A DNA stretch of 64,000 nt from Tricholoma matsutake (GCA_026075535.2 AP026540.1:4278001-4342000); one strand, 5' to 3'. Shown: positions 20,944 through 31,333, numbered from the stretch's first letter. The notes: generated by a model from the sequence alone, not told the origin. A program made the numbers and translations.

Positions 20944-22053
20944 ATGAACACACTAAACCACCGCACCACTTCTGAATGTGAATGTACAGCCTGCTTGAAG
21001 ACTGAGCTCCAGGAAGGCTGCATGAACCCCCACAGCTGCTTCTCTAAAGTGAAGGCCCTCCTTGATACACTCCCTCCCAAGTGGGACCCACGTGTTGTAG
21101 TTGAAGACCAGCAGCCACCAGTGGAACCGGATGAAGAGTGGTCCTCATTTGAGAGGCAAATTGTAACAGAGGGAACCGTAGCAGAAATTTTCTGCATTTT
21201 TACCAGCAGGGAAGCCTCAAATAAACTACCCGATATGACTTTTGAACCTGTCCTGGAATACTCAGTTGTAGTTGCAACTGATGGTTCCTGCATAAAAAAT
21301 GGAGAAGAAGACGCAGTTGCAGGTACAGGAGTCTTCTGTGAAAGAGCACACCCATTGAATAGCTGCACAAAGTTACCTGTCGCATTGCTCCAATCGAACC
21401 AAACTGCAGAACTTTTTGCTCTTAAGATTGTGACCGAGGACACACCAAGTAGCATGGGGCTTGTCATTGAAACAGACTTGCAATACACTCTAAACCAAGT
21501 TACTAGACACCTGAAACAGAATGAGGATGAGGGCTATATCAGAATTGCTAATGCAAATCTTATATACAAACGACTGTTGCCCGACTACAGAAGCGTAAAG
21601 CATCAGTTTTGTTGAAATGGGTTAAAGGACATGCAGGACACACCAGAAATGAAGGTGCCGATATGATGGCCAAACTCTCCACCCAATTAGACCCTCTGGA
21701 TGACCCAAACATGGAAATTGCCCCAACGCTGAAGGTAACCGGAGCTAAACTAACAAAAGTGACCCAGGCCCTGGCATACAAAGCTATCCAGGCGAAAAAA
21801 TTAGCAAAACTCAAGAACAGAGCACCGCGCTTATGCACTGCAGAGAATATCAGGTTGATCAAGAATAAGATGAAGAGCGACTTTGAGTTCAGTCCTACCA
21901 ACATGAGTATCTGGAAAGCCATCCAGAATAAAGACTTCTCACATCAGTCCAAATATTGGATGTGGATGGCCATACATGATGCATACATGGTTGGCTCTCA
22001 CTGGTTGCGTCCAACATACAACCAAGAATTGCAGGCAAGGGCTTTCTGCAAAC
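20944..22053 (+). pseudogene. LINE ORF2, RNase H domain and start of C-terminal region
   Basis: VVATDGSCIKNGEEDAVAG gives the first catalytic Asp, SNQTAELFALKIV the Glu, and VIETDLQYTLN the next Asp. After a frameshift near 21595, LLKWVKGHAGHTRNEGAD carries the His and final Asp. This is the RNase H1-type domain found in many fungal and plant LINEs. The region continues with SIWKAIQNKDFSHQSKYWMW to ARAFCK at 22053, where the copia element is inserted. The frame resumes at 27814. Confidence 0.9.
22049..22053 (+). repeat. Target-site duplication of copia, left copy
   Basis: caaac at 22049-22053 is repeated at 27809-27813. Confidence 0.95.
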
Positions 22054-22358
22054 TGTTGGAGCAGACTATATACGCTGCACAGGGGAAGAGACTACACGTT
22101 CCTTACAACCTACCTGGGGTTTAGTTAGACTTACAGCTAGGGTTAGCAGAGGTAAGAACACTGTATTCCTACTACGGTACAGGTTCTCCTTATATACATA
22201 ATATTAAGGATGTCACATGACTCGGGAATGTGTTTACCACATGTATGCACAGTAAGCGCAGTAACATGTGTATGCTGCATGTATCGCCTCATGTATACAT
22301 GTGTATGCTGCATGTATTGCCTCATGTATACAGCATGCATCAGGGATTAATTTCAACA
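22054..22358 (-). repeat. Copia 3' LTR (305 bp)
   Basis: Identical by eye to 27504-27808. Internal short repeats of catgtatacatgtgtatgctg occur at 22258-22340. A TATA-like tatataagg (minus strand) lies near 22190. Confidence 0.95.
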
Positions 22359-22390
22359 CCCCCCCTCAAACTGTACAGCGCTCTAAGCAG

Positions 22391-25300
22391 CTAAGTTTGA
22401 ATCTCGAAAGTAATTCCGAGAGAGTCTCTAAATTTCCTGAATAGGACGGCGCCAAGGTTCTTTGTGAACATGTCAGCTGGATTATCACTTCCAGGAATGA
22501 AAACGACTGTGACTTTGTCATTTTCTATGCATTCGCGGGTGTAGTGGTAGCGAATGTCTATATGTTTGGTCCTTCTTTCCTGAACTGGATTTGATCCAAT
22601 AAAGATGGATCCTTGATTATCAGCGCAGATTGGTACGCGCTTCAGTGTATATCCAAGTTCCTGGAATAAGGACTCTATCCACACTATCTGCCGACAAGTG
22701 TCGGAGAGAGCCATGTATTCGGCTTCTGTGGATGACAGTGCTACAGTTTTTTGTAAACGGGACTGCCAGCACACAATGCCACTTGCCAGAGTAGCAAAGT
22801 AACCCGTTGTAGATCGGCGCTTGACTGTGTCAGCTGCCCAATCAGAATCTGTGAAGGCCTGTAGCCCCTCGGATTTCTCTCCATCATAGACCATACTGTA
22901 CTTCTGGGTTCCCACCAGATAGCGCATTATGTACATCGCTTTGTCTAGATGTTCTTGGCTAGGATTAGCCGAGAATTGCGACATCTTGATTACCGCGTAA
23001 GCGATATCAGGTCGCGTTCCGAGCATCAGATACAATAAAGATCCGATCACAGACTGATATTTTGATCTAAGCGCCGCGTTTGGCATCGCTGTGTTCTCCG
23101 ACGGTTTGTAGCCAGTCGGGAGCGGAGTGGGGACAATCTTGGCATTTGTCATCTCGAACCTCTCAAGCACTTTGGCGAGATATTCTGTTTGATCGAGTTT
23201 GACTTTTGCAGCGGTCTGGGTGACGCGCATGCCTAAGAATTCCGTGACTTTTTCAGTACTACGGCACTCCCAATGCTTCAGGCAAGCATTCTTCTTTTCA
23301 TCCACAAGTTTCTTGTTCTTGCCCATGAACAAGCCATCATCAACATAGACTAGCGCAATAACGATGCTGCCTGTCTTAGGATCCTTGTGTATGAAGATGC
23401 CGGCATCGGAGCTGGCGCGCACGAACCCAATGGTGCGCATAAATGCCTCTAGCTCTCTCCACCATGCTAGTGAAGCCTGTTTAAGGCCATACAATGCTCG
23501 GCGTAAGCGCATTACTTTGCGCTCTTTACCCTCGAGTTTGAAACCCTCGGGTTGATCCATATAGATCTCCTCATCAAGTTTGCCGTATAAAAATGCAGTT
23601 TTTACATCTAGACCGGTCATATACATGCCTTCTAGAGACGCAAGGGCAAACATGAGGCGTACGGTCTCGTAGCGGACTACTGGTGAGAAAATCTCATCAA
23701 AGTCAACGCCTTCGACTTGTGAAAAGCCTTTGGCCACGAGTCTGGCTCGTTTTCTTCCGTCCGATTTCACAGAGAAAACCCATCTATTTTTGATCGTTTT
23801 TCGATCATGTGGAAGATCGACGATGTCATAGACTTGTCGCTTGCGAAGAGCCTCTAACTCTTCACGACAAGCCTGTTTCCACTCAAGTTGCTGCTGCCGG
23901 GGTAGGCGCGCAATATCGCGAAATTGGTTTGGAACTAGGCTTTTTCCGCTTGATGGTGTGACTGCTTTTGACAACAGCCAGCGGATAAGCTCATCTCCAC
24001 CTTCCTTGGTTATCTTTTTAATATAACCTGCTTCGTCCGGTTCCCCCATTGGGTGATCATGTTCTTGATTATTGGAATCGGGCACACTCTCGTGGGGTGC
24101 CGAACTCGGTCCAGCAACCGGTTCTTGCTGTTGAGGTCGTGGTCGTGTTCGGTTATGATCCGAATCTTGACCCACAGACTTCTTCCAATATCGATCACGC
24201 GCAATGTCTCTCTCTATGTCAGAGGGGAGTCGCTGTTCTCCATAGGTATTGCCGGGACGGTTTGGGATTTTCCTCTGCCTGCCTGATCGACGGGGCAATT
24301 GCTGCCATTCCTGTTGATCTTCACGTCTTGGACGAAAGTCCTCAGTGCTAACTGGAGGCGGCGGAGGAGGAGCGTTAGTCGCATCGTCATGCGCCTTTTG
24401 CTCGCTTGGTAAATCATCATCATCTTCTGATGATGGAGGAAGGGGCAGATTTTGTGGCGGTATAGGGTCATCGCCATCCGTTCCAGATGAGTGGTCGTCA
24501 TCTTCTGGTTCTGGTGGAAAATCACCAAGGTCTGTCTTGGCAGGAGTTTTAGCTCCGGGACAGCATGGGAACATCGTTTCATCAAATAGTGCCGTAGCAC
24601 CAATGAATATTGCGCCGTTTCGTCGCATGAAACGATATGCTTTAATGCCATCTTCTACTCCAAGGTACGTCATTAGCTCCGATCGAGGAGACAATGTTGT
24701 TGGACGTTTTTCCTTTGGTAGATAGACATAAGCACCGCAACCGAAGACCTTCAGATTGTTTATATCTGGGCGGACCTTTGTCAGGTCCTCAAAAGGTGTC
24801 AGCCATTTCAGGCGCCTTATTGGGGTTCGGTTGTATAAATGTGTTGCATGTTCTATGCAAAATTCCCACCATGATTGTGGTAGACAAGCGGTGAATCGCA
24901 GGGTTTGCGACTTTTCCATTATTGTCCTTATGGCACGCTCTGCGCGCCCGTTCTGTTGATGAACGTGGGGTGCAGACATCTCTATTTTGATGCCTAAATC
25001 CTTGAGCTGTTTTTGTAGCTCACGATCCTTGAACTCCCCCCCTGGATCGACACGCCAGCGCTTGATTGTAGCGCCATATTGGGTCTTAGCCATCGCTTGA
25101 AATTGTCTAATCGCTGCAGCAGCGTCAGATTTCTTTCTAAGGCATTGGACCCAAATATGTGATGTTTTGTCATCCAGAAATACAATGAAGTATTTATGTT
25201 TGTGGTACGATAGTACCGGGAGTTCCTTTAGGTCGGAATGTATTAATTCAAAGGATTTGTCAGCTCGTGAGTCTGACTCGGGAAAAGATTTTGAGGTCAT

Positions 25301-27286
25301 TTTCCCTTCTGCACACCCTGGACATATAATTTTGTCTTTAGGAATAATTAAATTCCTTGGGAATTTTATGGTGCTTTTAGGCATTTTCCCTAGCGCCTCT
25401 TTGGATGGGTGTCCAAGTCGCCTATGCCAAGTCAAGTAGTCAGCGACATAAATGGTCGCGACATTAACCTTTTTGGTGCTCAATATATGAGTCCGAGCCC
25501 AATAGATCGTGTCATTCCTCCTTAGAGGGACACAATGCATGATTGGGTTTCCATGCTCGATGAATGAAATGTATGCGGAGGAACCACGCACATCACTTCC
25601 GTCTTGTAAAAAGACCCCCATTGACATCAATCGAGTATTAATGTCGGGTATGTAGTAGACGGGGTATAGCCGCGTTTCACGCGTCTCTGACTTCCCATTA
25701 CATACTACCTGGTGTCTAATGAAGACTGCTCCTTTTCCTACTATATGAGTAGTACCAGTGGCTGTTTGGACCAAGGTAGAGTCCTTTCTCGGTAAAGGCT
25801 CGTAAGAAGCGAAATCTTTCATTTCACCAGTGAAGTGTTTTGATGCGCCTGAATCCATGATCCAGTCGGCACCTTTCTTACAATCTCCCTTTGCACACAT
25901 AGCACATATATTAAGATCTACATAATTCCATGATACATTTAATAGCGGTAAAATTTCACATGAAAAGTTCGCTGTATTCATAGGAATTTTAATCTTAGTG
26001 CTTGTGGCAGGGAAAAGGACTGACCTGTCATCATACGCCCCTGTGTCAAGGGGTTCATCGACGAGCATTTCGTCGACGGCTTTCCACACTTCCTCGTCAG
26101 TTACCGGAGGTTCGGATCCGAGGGAGACGGTATCGTCTTCTACCTCCTCGATCGTAGCCTCGGTTTCTGGCTCTATCCTTCTTCTCTTACCTTCTCGCAC
26201 CGTAAGGTGCTCTTCCAGCGGTCGCAGGTTTTTCGCGCTGCGCGGAAGTTGCATGCGCTCGAGGGTGTCTCGAGCTTGCTGGTATTCGGTGTAAACCGAG
26301 CGAGAAGAGGAGGCCGCGCCCGTGTATGCCTGTGCAGGCGGTCGGCGGCGAGGATCCCTTGTGGGAGTGTGTTCGCGTCGCTCGATGCGCTGTATGAGCG
26401 GCATCGGCGGTATGATGGTGCCATTACCATTTATGGTGGTAAAGGCGTTGGAGGCAAGGTGGGTATGTTTCTCTTTTGGCTTCTCCTCCTTAGTCTTTCT
26501 GTCCCCACGTCGTCCACGTTTTCGGGACGAGTCTCCGTTGCTGTTTTGCCCTTCTTTGGGCTGCCATTTGGGGTTTCCCCCCTTGCGCTTAACAGCGGAA
26601 AGTTTGTTGGCCTGAGGCTGGCCAGCGGGCTTTCCAACTGCTGTGCGCCTTGAGGCTTCAGCAACAATGGAGTCCTTGACATGTTTAAATGTCAAGGCGC
26701 TAGTGGCGGTCGTGTTAAGGACCGTTGCAGACAATGAGTCGTACTCGCGCGGCATCGCAGCAAGTAGAATCATCGCCTGTACTAGCTCGGGGATGGCAAC
26801 ATTAGCAGCCGTGAGGCGCTCAAATTTGTCAGCCATTCTCGCAATCTCCGGTGCAGGGTTCGCAGCCGGGATTTTGATTGCTATTGCGGACCTAAAGTCC
26901 GAAAAGACTTGGGAGGGGCCGTCCACACCATAATCAGTGCGGATGAGGTCCCACACCTCCTCAGCAGTGTCCTTTGTGTTGGCACGCTGCCGAATGGAGG
27001 GGGCCAGGCGGAGCACTAGGCTACCAATAGCCTGGTCATTTTTGTTGCTCCAGGTCTGGAGCTTGGCATTAGCGTCCGCTACCAAGGTAGCGTTCGTCGC
27101 CGTCAAAGGAGGCGCCGGGGGCGGTTTTTGCTCCGCCCCGCTAGTTATTTGCCAGAGGCCCTGAGACCTGAGCCACGCCTTCATAGAGTCGGCCCATAGA
27201 ATGTAATTTGATCCATCGAAAGTTTGAACGAGTTTTTCAAGAGTTGAAGACATGATTCTGTGGTGGCAGCTGTTAAAAGCGCTCAA
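22391..27286 (-). CDS. Copia Gag-Pol polyprotein (1631 aa)
   Basis: One uninterrupted ORF. Residues about 10-230 are a Ty1/copia-type gag (UBN2-like; LVQTFDGSNYILWADSMKAW near the start). A low-complexity Lys/Arg-rich stretch follows. The aspartic protease motif WIMDSGASKHFTG is at about 475. The integrase finger starts WHRRLGHPSKEAL at about 618, with core motifs DPGGEFKD (about 743) and VHQQNGRAERAIRTI. A variable acidic hinge follows. RT begins about 1155 (NRWVFSVKSDGRKRARLVAK), with LDVKTAFLYGKLDEEIYMDQ and the YVDDGLF catalytic box at about 1312. RNase H has FTDSDWAADTVKRRSTTGYF (about 1478), SSTEAEYMAL and KHIDIRYHYTRE. Length and domain order are those of a functional copia element. 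The ATG at 27286 is the first in frame and lies 218 bp inside the 5' LTR. Confidence 0.97.
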   Translation of the reverse strand: MSAFNSCHHRIMSSTLEKLVQTFDGSNYILWADSMKAWLRSQGLWQITSGAEQKPPPAPPLTATNATLVADANAKLQTWSNKNDQAIGSLVLRLAPSIRQRANTKDTAEEVWDLIRTDYGVDGPSQVFSDFRSAIAIKIPAANPAPEIARMADKFERLTAANVAIPELVQAMILLAAMPREYDSLSATVLNTTATSALTFKHVKDSIVAEASRRTAVGKPAGQPQANKLSAVKRKGGNPKWQPKEGQNSNGDSSRKRGRRGDRKTKEEKPKEKHTHLASNAFTTINGNGTIIPPMPLIQRIERREHTPTRDPRRRPPAQAYTGAASSSRSVYTEYQQARDTLERMQLPRSAKNLRPLEEHLTVREGKRRRIEPETEATIEEVEDDTVSLGSEPPVTDEEVWKAVDEMLVDEPLDTGAYDDRSVLFPATSTKIKIPMNTANFSCEILPLLNVSWNYVDLNICAMCAKGDCKKGADWIMDSGASKHFTGEMKDFASYEPLPRKDSTLVQTATGTTHIVGKGAVFIRHQVVCNGKSETRETRLYPVYYIPDINTRLMSMGVFLQDGSDVRGSSAYISFIEHGNPIMHCVPLRRNDTIYWARTHILSTKKVNVATIYVADYLTWHRRLGHPSKEALGKMPKSTIKFPRNLIIPKDKIICPGCAEGKMTSKSFPESDSRADKSFELIHSDLKELPVLSYHKHKYFIVFLDDKTSHIWVQCLRKKSDAAAAIRQFQAMAKTQYGATIKRWRVDPGGEFKDRELQKQLKDLGIKIEMSAPHVHQQNGRAERAIRTIMEKSQTLRFTACLPQSWWEFCIEHATHLYNRTPIRRLKWLTPFEDLTKVRPDINNLKVFGCGAYVYLPKEKRPTTLSPRSELMTYLGVEDGIKAYRFMRRNGAIFIGATALFDETMFPCCPGAKTPAKTDLGDFPPEPEDDDHSSGTDGDDPIPPQNLPLPPSSEDDDDLPSEQKAHDDATNAPPPPPPVSTEDFRPRREDQQEWQQLPRRSGRQRKIPNRPGNTYGEQRLPSDIERDIARDRYWKKSVGQDSDHNRTRPRPQQQEPVAGPSSAPHESVPDSNNQEHDHPMGEPDEAGYIKKITKEGGDELIRWLLSKAVTPSSGKSLVPNQFRDIARLPRQQQLEWKQACREELEALRKRQVYDIVDLPHDRKTIKNRWVFSVKSDGRKRARLVAKGFSQVEGVDFDEIFSPVVRYETVRLMFALASLEGMYMTGLDVKTAFLYGKLDEEIYMDQPEGFKLEGKERKVMRLRRALYGLKQASLAWWRELEAFMRTIGFVRASSDAGIFIHKDPKTGSIVIALVYVDDGLFMGKNKKLVDEKKNACLKHWECRSTEKVTEFLGMRVTQTAAKVKLDQTEYLAKVLERFEMTNAKIVPTPLPTGYKPSENTAMPNAALRSKYQSVIGSLLYLMLGTRPDIAYAVIKMSQFSANPSQEHLDKAMYIMRYLVGTQKYSMVYDGEKSEGLQAFTDSDWAADTVKRRSTTGYFATLASGIVCWQSRLQKTVALSSTEAEYMALSDTCRQIVWIESLFQELGYTLKRVPICADNQGSIFIGSNPVQERRTKHIDIRYHYTRECIENDKVTVVFIPGSDNPADMFTKNLGAVLFRKFRDSLGITFEIQT

Positions 27287-27490
27287 TCAGTCTTTTTACT
27301 CAATAAAACACGTTTAACGTTCTCAGGAGAAAACACTCCTTCAGAGTGGTTAACCCTAGTCAACCTAGGTTTTATATGCAGCTCGCAGGGAGCGCAATGC
27401 AGCTCACAAAGAGCGCAAGGTTATAATTTTGGAGACGATGAAGTCTACGTCGTTCGCAGCTAATTAAAGCGCGTTCGCGACGTGCCCAGC

Positions 27491-27503
27491 AGGGCCCATA
27501 ACC
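27491..27503 (-). other. Copia primer-binding site, half-tRNA(iMet) type
   Basis: Directly inside the 5' LTR the plus strand reads agggcccataacc, resembling the anticodon arm of initiator tRNA-Met (GGGCCCAUAACC). Drosophila copia and several fungal copia elements prime from such an internal tRNA half. The match is from memory of the tRNA and needs the organism's own tRNA sequence. Confidence 0.6.
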
Positions 27504-27808
27504 TGTTGGAGCAGACTATATACGCTGCACAGGGGAAGAGACTACACGTTCCTTACAACCTACCTGGGGTTTAGTTAGACTTACAGCTAGGGTTAGCAGA
27601 GGTAAGAACACTGTATTCCTACTACGGTACAGGTTCTCCTTATATACATAATATTAAGGATGTCACATGACTCGGGAATGTGTTTACCACATGTATGCAC
27701 AGTAAGCGCAGTAACATGTGTATGCTGCATGTATCGCCTCATGTATACATGTGTATGCTGCATGTATTGCCTCATGTATACAGCATGCATCAGGGATTAA
27801 TTTCAACA
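27504..27808 (-). repeat. Copia 5' LTR (305 bp)
   Basis: Identical by eye to the 3' LTR. Followed on the plus strand by the TSD caaac at 27809-27813. Confidence 0.95.
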
Positions 27809-27813
27809 CAAAC

Positions 27814-28331
27814 ATGATGGTCAATTAGAGACTATGGAACATATCCTCACTGACTGCAAATCTCCGGGCCAAAAAGAAGTCTGGGAGGAGGCTAGGTGCT
27901 TGTGGGAATGTAAAGGAAATGGAGATTGGTCTGAGCCCTCATTGGGGGCAATCCTGGGATCCCCCCTAGTTGTAGTCAAGGATGAAGACGGTAACAGCCT
28001 CGTTGGCAATACACGGCTATATCACATCGTAATGGTTGAATCTGCTTATCTTATCTGGAAGATAAGGTGCACATGGGTGTGCGAGCTTGAGAATCAACCG
28101 TTCTCAAGCCAAGAGGTATGCAATCATTGGCGTAAGACAGTAAATGACAGGCTTGAATTGAACTCTCTAATGACAAGCCCTAAGTACGAAAAGAAGGCAT
28201 TGTCTAAAGATCTCATGCTAGAAACCTGGAAAGGAGTCCTGCATGAAGAAGACAAACTCCCAGATGACTGGACAGGAGTGGCTGGGGTTTTAGTGGGTAT
28301 GGACCCAGGCCTACAGCTTGGAGTAGGGTAA
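27814..28331 (+). pseudogene. LINE ORF2, C-terminal region with Cys/His motif
   Basis: Joined to 22053 across one TSD copy, the frame reads ARAFCKHDGQLETMEHILTDCKS, split here as AFCKHDGQLETMEHIL and TDCKS. The C-x-H...H-x3-C arrangement is the zinc-binding motif near the C-terminus of many fungal and plant LINE ORF2 proteins. A helical region (WEEARCLWECKG, YHIVMVESAYLIWKIRC) leads to the stop at 28329-28331. This last segment is open and intact. Confidence 0.88.
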
Positions 28332-28545
28332 GTATGGGGGTGAAGTCAGCTGTGTGGGTCAGGGGACCTCGAGTCCCACACTCAGTGCGTAAGGCATTTC
28401 CTCGGCAGTGGTTCAATCGGATTTGGATGATTTTAGATGGGGTTCCAATCCCCTGTCGCAGACAGCAGGTATGGAGGAGGACACCATTGGTGTTATCTTC
28501 TGCACTGCCCTAATGGGCAAAGCTACACCAAAAAAAAAAAAAAAA
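28332..28545 (+). other. LINE 3' UTR and A tail
   Basis: About 200 bp of non-coding sequence ending in 16 A (28530-28545). It contains ggggttccaatcccc at about 28439-28453, a perfect 4-bp stem with a TTC loop that looks like a tRNA T-arm and partly matches a Pol III B box. Confidence 0.8.
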
Positions 28546-28555
28546 GAAGATATCA

Positions 28556-28825
28556 ACCAAGTATATTGCTAATGTAGGTTCCTGCAATTGTGGCAAATGC
28601 AGTCTTCCATACATCTTCTTCCCATACTTGGACCTGTTCATATGTGTTGGATAAGTCGACTTTCGAATGAATCTTGGCTCGGGCCACATCTTCGCAAATA
28701 ATATCTTGGTCTGGTAAGGGCATAACGTCCTTAATCGTATTTTCATTTCTTTGATGGGCGTCTACCACAGTTTGTATCTTCCGGTCCTTCTTGCTCAAGC
28801 AGAGCATTGGAGCTGCTTGGTTCAC
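28556..28825 (-). pseudogene. Gypsy-A RT, N-terminal half
   Basis: From 28825 the minus strand reads LCLSKKDRKIQTVVDAHQRN, then KDVMPLPDQD, AKIHSKVDLSNTYEQV and WKTAFATIAGTYIS. These are the fingers and first palm motifs of gypsy RT, with the catalytic Asp in KVDLS. The reading runs into the LINE junction, where the other half continues at 5604. Confidence 0.88.
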
Positions 28826-29726
28826 AGATCGTGGTTCCCACCATCCAGCATTATGTATCAGTTGACCTTCTCATGGAACTGTTCACACAAGGAATTCGGT
28901 ACCTTAGGTAGGTGGTAGTGGTACTGCTTGTTATCATCGATAAGGTGAATCTCATGATTCACCTCTCTCCAAGGTGGTAGTTGGTCCTGAGCTCCCCCTA
29001 GGATATCTGAGAACTCATCATATCATTGTTGTCATAATCGCGGGTAGTCTTCCTTGGTAAGTCCCAACTCTCTGGACTTGCCTTTCTCTCCCTGGCATTC
29101 TTCACATTGTTTCTCATGTGGTTCTGGTGGCTTCTTCGGTTTGTGGAACCTAGAATGAAGGGTTTTGAAGTCCTGTTCCAAGTCAGTCTTCTGAGGTTTC
29201 AATCATATGGACAATTGCTTCCTGATGTAGTCCAGTGGGCTGGGTTGTCATTCCATGAACTCTGAAGGATCAGATGTCTCGTCCTTGAGTGTTTCAGTAC
29301 TGTTCTCCCTTCAGTGATGTATGGTTTCCTTCATAGGCTCTCATGGATGCTACTACAGTGTTCCATTCATCCAGCATTCTGGGGTCATGTAGCCAGTCGT
29401 GTTGAGGTCGAGGTATTGGTCTATCCCAAAATGAATGCAAAGATCTTCTCCTCTTCATCCATAGTCATATCTTCTGCTTTCACTTTAGAAGATGTAGGTT
29501 GACATTCCATAACATTAGTTTTTTCACGAGTTTTCTTAGGTTTTGACAGTTTCAGTGCCAGTTTTTCCCCCTGTTGAAGATCTTTAAACTCTTGATCATC
29601 CATGAGGAGTGCAGGAACTCCTTCAGGTAGTGTGCATCCATTTTTCTTATTGTCATTGTCTGGTATTTCTTCTATGGTTGGCTTACTACCATGTAGTCAA
29701 TTCTTACATTTGTCGACACTACAATA
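28826..29726 (-). pseudogene. Gypsy-A protease-RT linker
   Basis: Coding remnants in several minus-strand frames, for example LALKLSKPKKTREKTN and EEKIFAFILG (29421-29603). No further domain is recognisable. This is the spacer between retropepsin and RT. Confidence 0.55.
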
Positions 29727-30110
29727 TCAGTGCAAGCGTCTGTCACTGTCATCCAACAGTATCTTCACAGCCAGTGTCGGTTTGCCATTGATGATGACTT
29801 GTTTATTCTTGAAATCTAGTATTACTTTATTCTGGTGCATGAATGGGGTTCCGATGATCATATCATAATGGTCAAAGTTTGCGATATCTACATAAGTCTC
29901 GTCACTTATGCCTGGGGCTTCCAGTTTAACCTCCATGCCATAATTCACTGTTGCCCAACTTCCTACAGTTCCCAATTGTAGTACGTGAGGGTTTGTTAAT
30001 GGGAAGACTCAAATGTTGGCAACTTGAGCAAATGCAGGGGTAAGACCCATCATCATGCTTCCTGAATCCCAGAGTGTCCATGCTTCACATCCACCAATAG
30101 ATATCAGCAT
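29727..30110 (-). pseudogene. Gypsy-A aspartic protease
   Basis: Reading from about 30100 on the minus strand gives WTLWDSGSMMMGLTPAFAQV, with the catalytic D-S-G, then a TGA where Arg is plausible (near 30010), and LQLGTVGSWATVNYG, FDHYDMIIGTPFMHQNKVIL and FKNKQVIINGKPT. Order and motifs are those of gypsy retropepsins, which cut the polyprotein. Confidence 0.82.
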
Positions 30111-30146
30111 GGCTAAACACTCCTTTTCTTCAGCTTTGTAGTCTGG

Positions 30147-31280
30147 TCAGGGTCTTGTTGTTTTATCTGCGCATAAGTGTACCTTTTGAAAGCAGGCCTT
30201 GTCTATATCCTGTGCTGGTCCATCCTTGCAAGACTTTGTGACCAGAGTTCGGTCTGTTTCTCCGATCATGAACATATGTTCAGTGTCAGATACACAGTCA
30301 TACCAGTTGTTATTGTCATATACATCAACCTCGACCATTTCTTCCTCGTCACTCTGGTAGCCTTGAGATCCAGTAGACTGTTGGGTGCTATGCTCTGATA
30401 TTTGATCATCCCATTCATCATCATCCATATTTTCTCCTTCAGCTATAGCAGTGTGGGCTGCTTGGACATGTGACTTATTCTCTTTTGGTTTCTTGCAGTC
30501 CCTAGTGTAGTGCCCTGGCTTGTTGCAATTGAAACAATTCATGTCCACTCCTGCAGGTATGGCTGCAAGTTTGTTGTTATTGTGGTGTGCCTTGGACATT
30601 TTTTGCTCATTGTTATTCCTGGGCTTGAAGTTCGATCTATAGTTGTTTGTGCAGTTATTTACAAAGATTCTAGGCTTTGATCCGCTGTTGTCCTGGTTCA
30701 GGTCCGATCTCTTCATGAAGGTTACACCAACCTTCCTTGCCTTATCCTCATGTTGGCCTTGGGCCTTTGATGTTTCCATAGTACAAGTAGTACTTGTTGA
30801 ATACCAATTGTAATGTTCCATGGTTTTCATAGCTGCTTCCAATGCTTTGCCTTCAGATATGAAATCCTCGATGGTATTTGCTTCTGGTGAGAGACCATTC
30901 TCAAGCATTTTCATGCGCATTTCCTTAGGAAGGCCATGTAGGAAGGTGTCCATGATGTTGTATGCATCCAGGTATACTGACATGTTCTGGGCATGATCAA
31001 TGAGAGTATCATAATATCCTTGAATACCAAGCTTGTCCAAGTAACGCATGGCAGTGTATGCTTCACAAGCATCTTGCATGGTAGCCGGGTGCATAAAGTG
31101 ATCATATAGGCCAATAATTATGTCCTCAAAAGTCCAGCATAGCTGGGATTGGTTCACATGGATGATGTGGCAAGAGTACCATTTCTTCACTTTGCTGTCC
31201 AAGAATATGGGAACACATAGCATGTGTTCCTGGTCCCTATCATCTCCTCCATACTGGATGGCTTGAAGCATTATGACCAC
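30147..31280 (-). pseudogene. Gypsy-A gag (capsid and CCHC nucleocapsid)
   Basis: A 377-codon open stretch. The capsid-like part has FLDSKVKKWYSCHI, FEDIIIGLYDHFMHP, YLDKLGIQGYYDTLIDHA and MDTFLHGLPKEMRMKML, the pattern of retrotransposon gag proteins. Near 30510 it has MNCFNCNKPGHYTRDCKKPK, a CCHC knuckle that binds element RNA. The C-terminus is acidic. The true gag start lies upstream in shifted frames. Confidence 0.85.
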
Positions 31281-31333
31281 ATTGATGAGCCAATTTTCTA
31301 AGTCTGAAAACTTAGGTGATCCATTGTAATGTC

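Larger units (their letters stand above)
22054..27808 (-). mobile_element. Intact Ty1/copia retrotransposon (5755 bp), very young
   Basis: The minus-strand element has 305-bp LTRs at 27504-27808 (5') and 22054-22358 (3') that look identical base for base, with TG...CA ends. The polypurine tract gaggggggg (minus strand, 22359-22367) abuts the 3' LTR. The primer-binding site lies next to the 5' LTR. The single ORF has no stop. A 5-bp TSD flanks it. Identical LTRs and an open polyprotein mean it inserted recently and could be mobile. Confidence 0.97.
5605..28545 (+). mobile_element. Non-LTR retrotransposon (LINE), about 8.1 kb once nested insertions are removed
   Basis: The element starts right after the left TSD and ends in a 16-A tail at 28530-28545. 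It has a 5' UTR, an ORF1 with a Cys/His knuckle, and a long ORF2 with an N-terminal AP-type endonuclease, a reverse transcriptase, an RNase H and a C-terminal Cys/His motif. Removing gypsy-B plus one TSD (9081 bp) and copia plus one TSD (5760 bp) leaves 8100 bp. Both insertions are multiples of 3 and the ORF2 frame is continuous across each restored junction. ORF1 and ORF2 carry TGA stops and several single-base frameshifts, so the copy is inactive. Confidence 0.93.

Noticed and set aside
22258..22340. Short repeats in the copia LTRs as a possible CRISPR-like array
   Set aside because: Only two or three copies of an AT-rich word, identical in both LTRs, in a eukaryote. It is LTR-internal repetition.
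24214..24725. ORFs on both strands inside the copia hinge
   Set aside because: The polyprotein frame is continuous and explains the region; the others have no recognisable domains.
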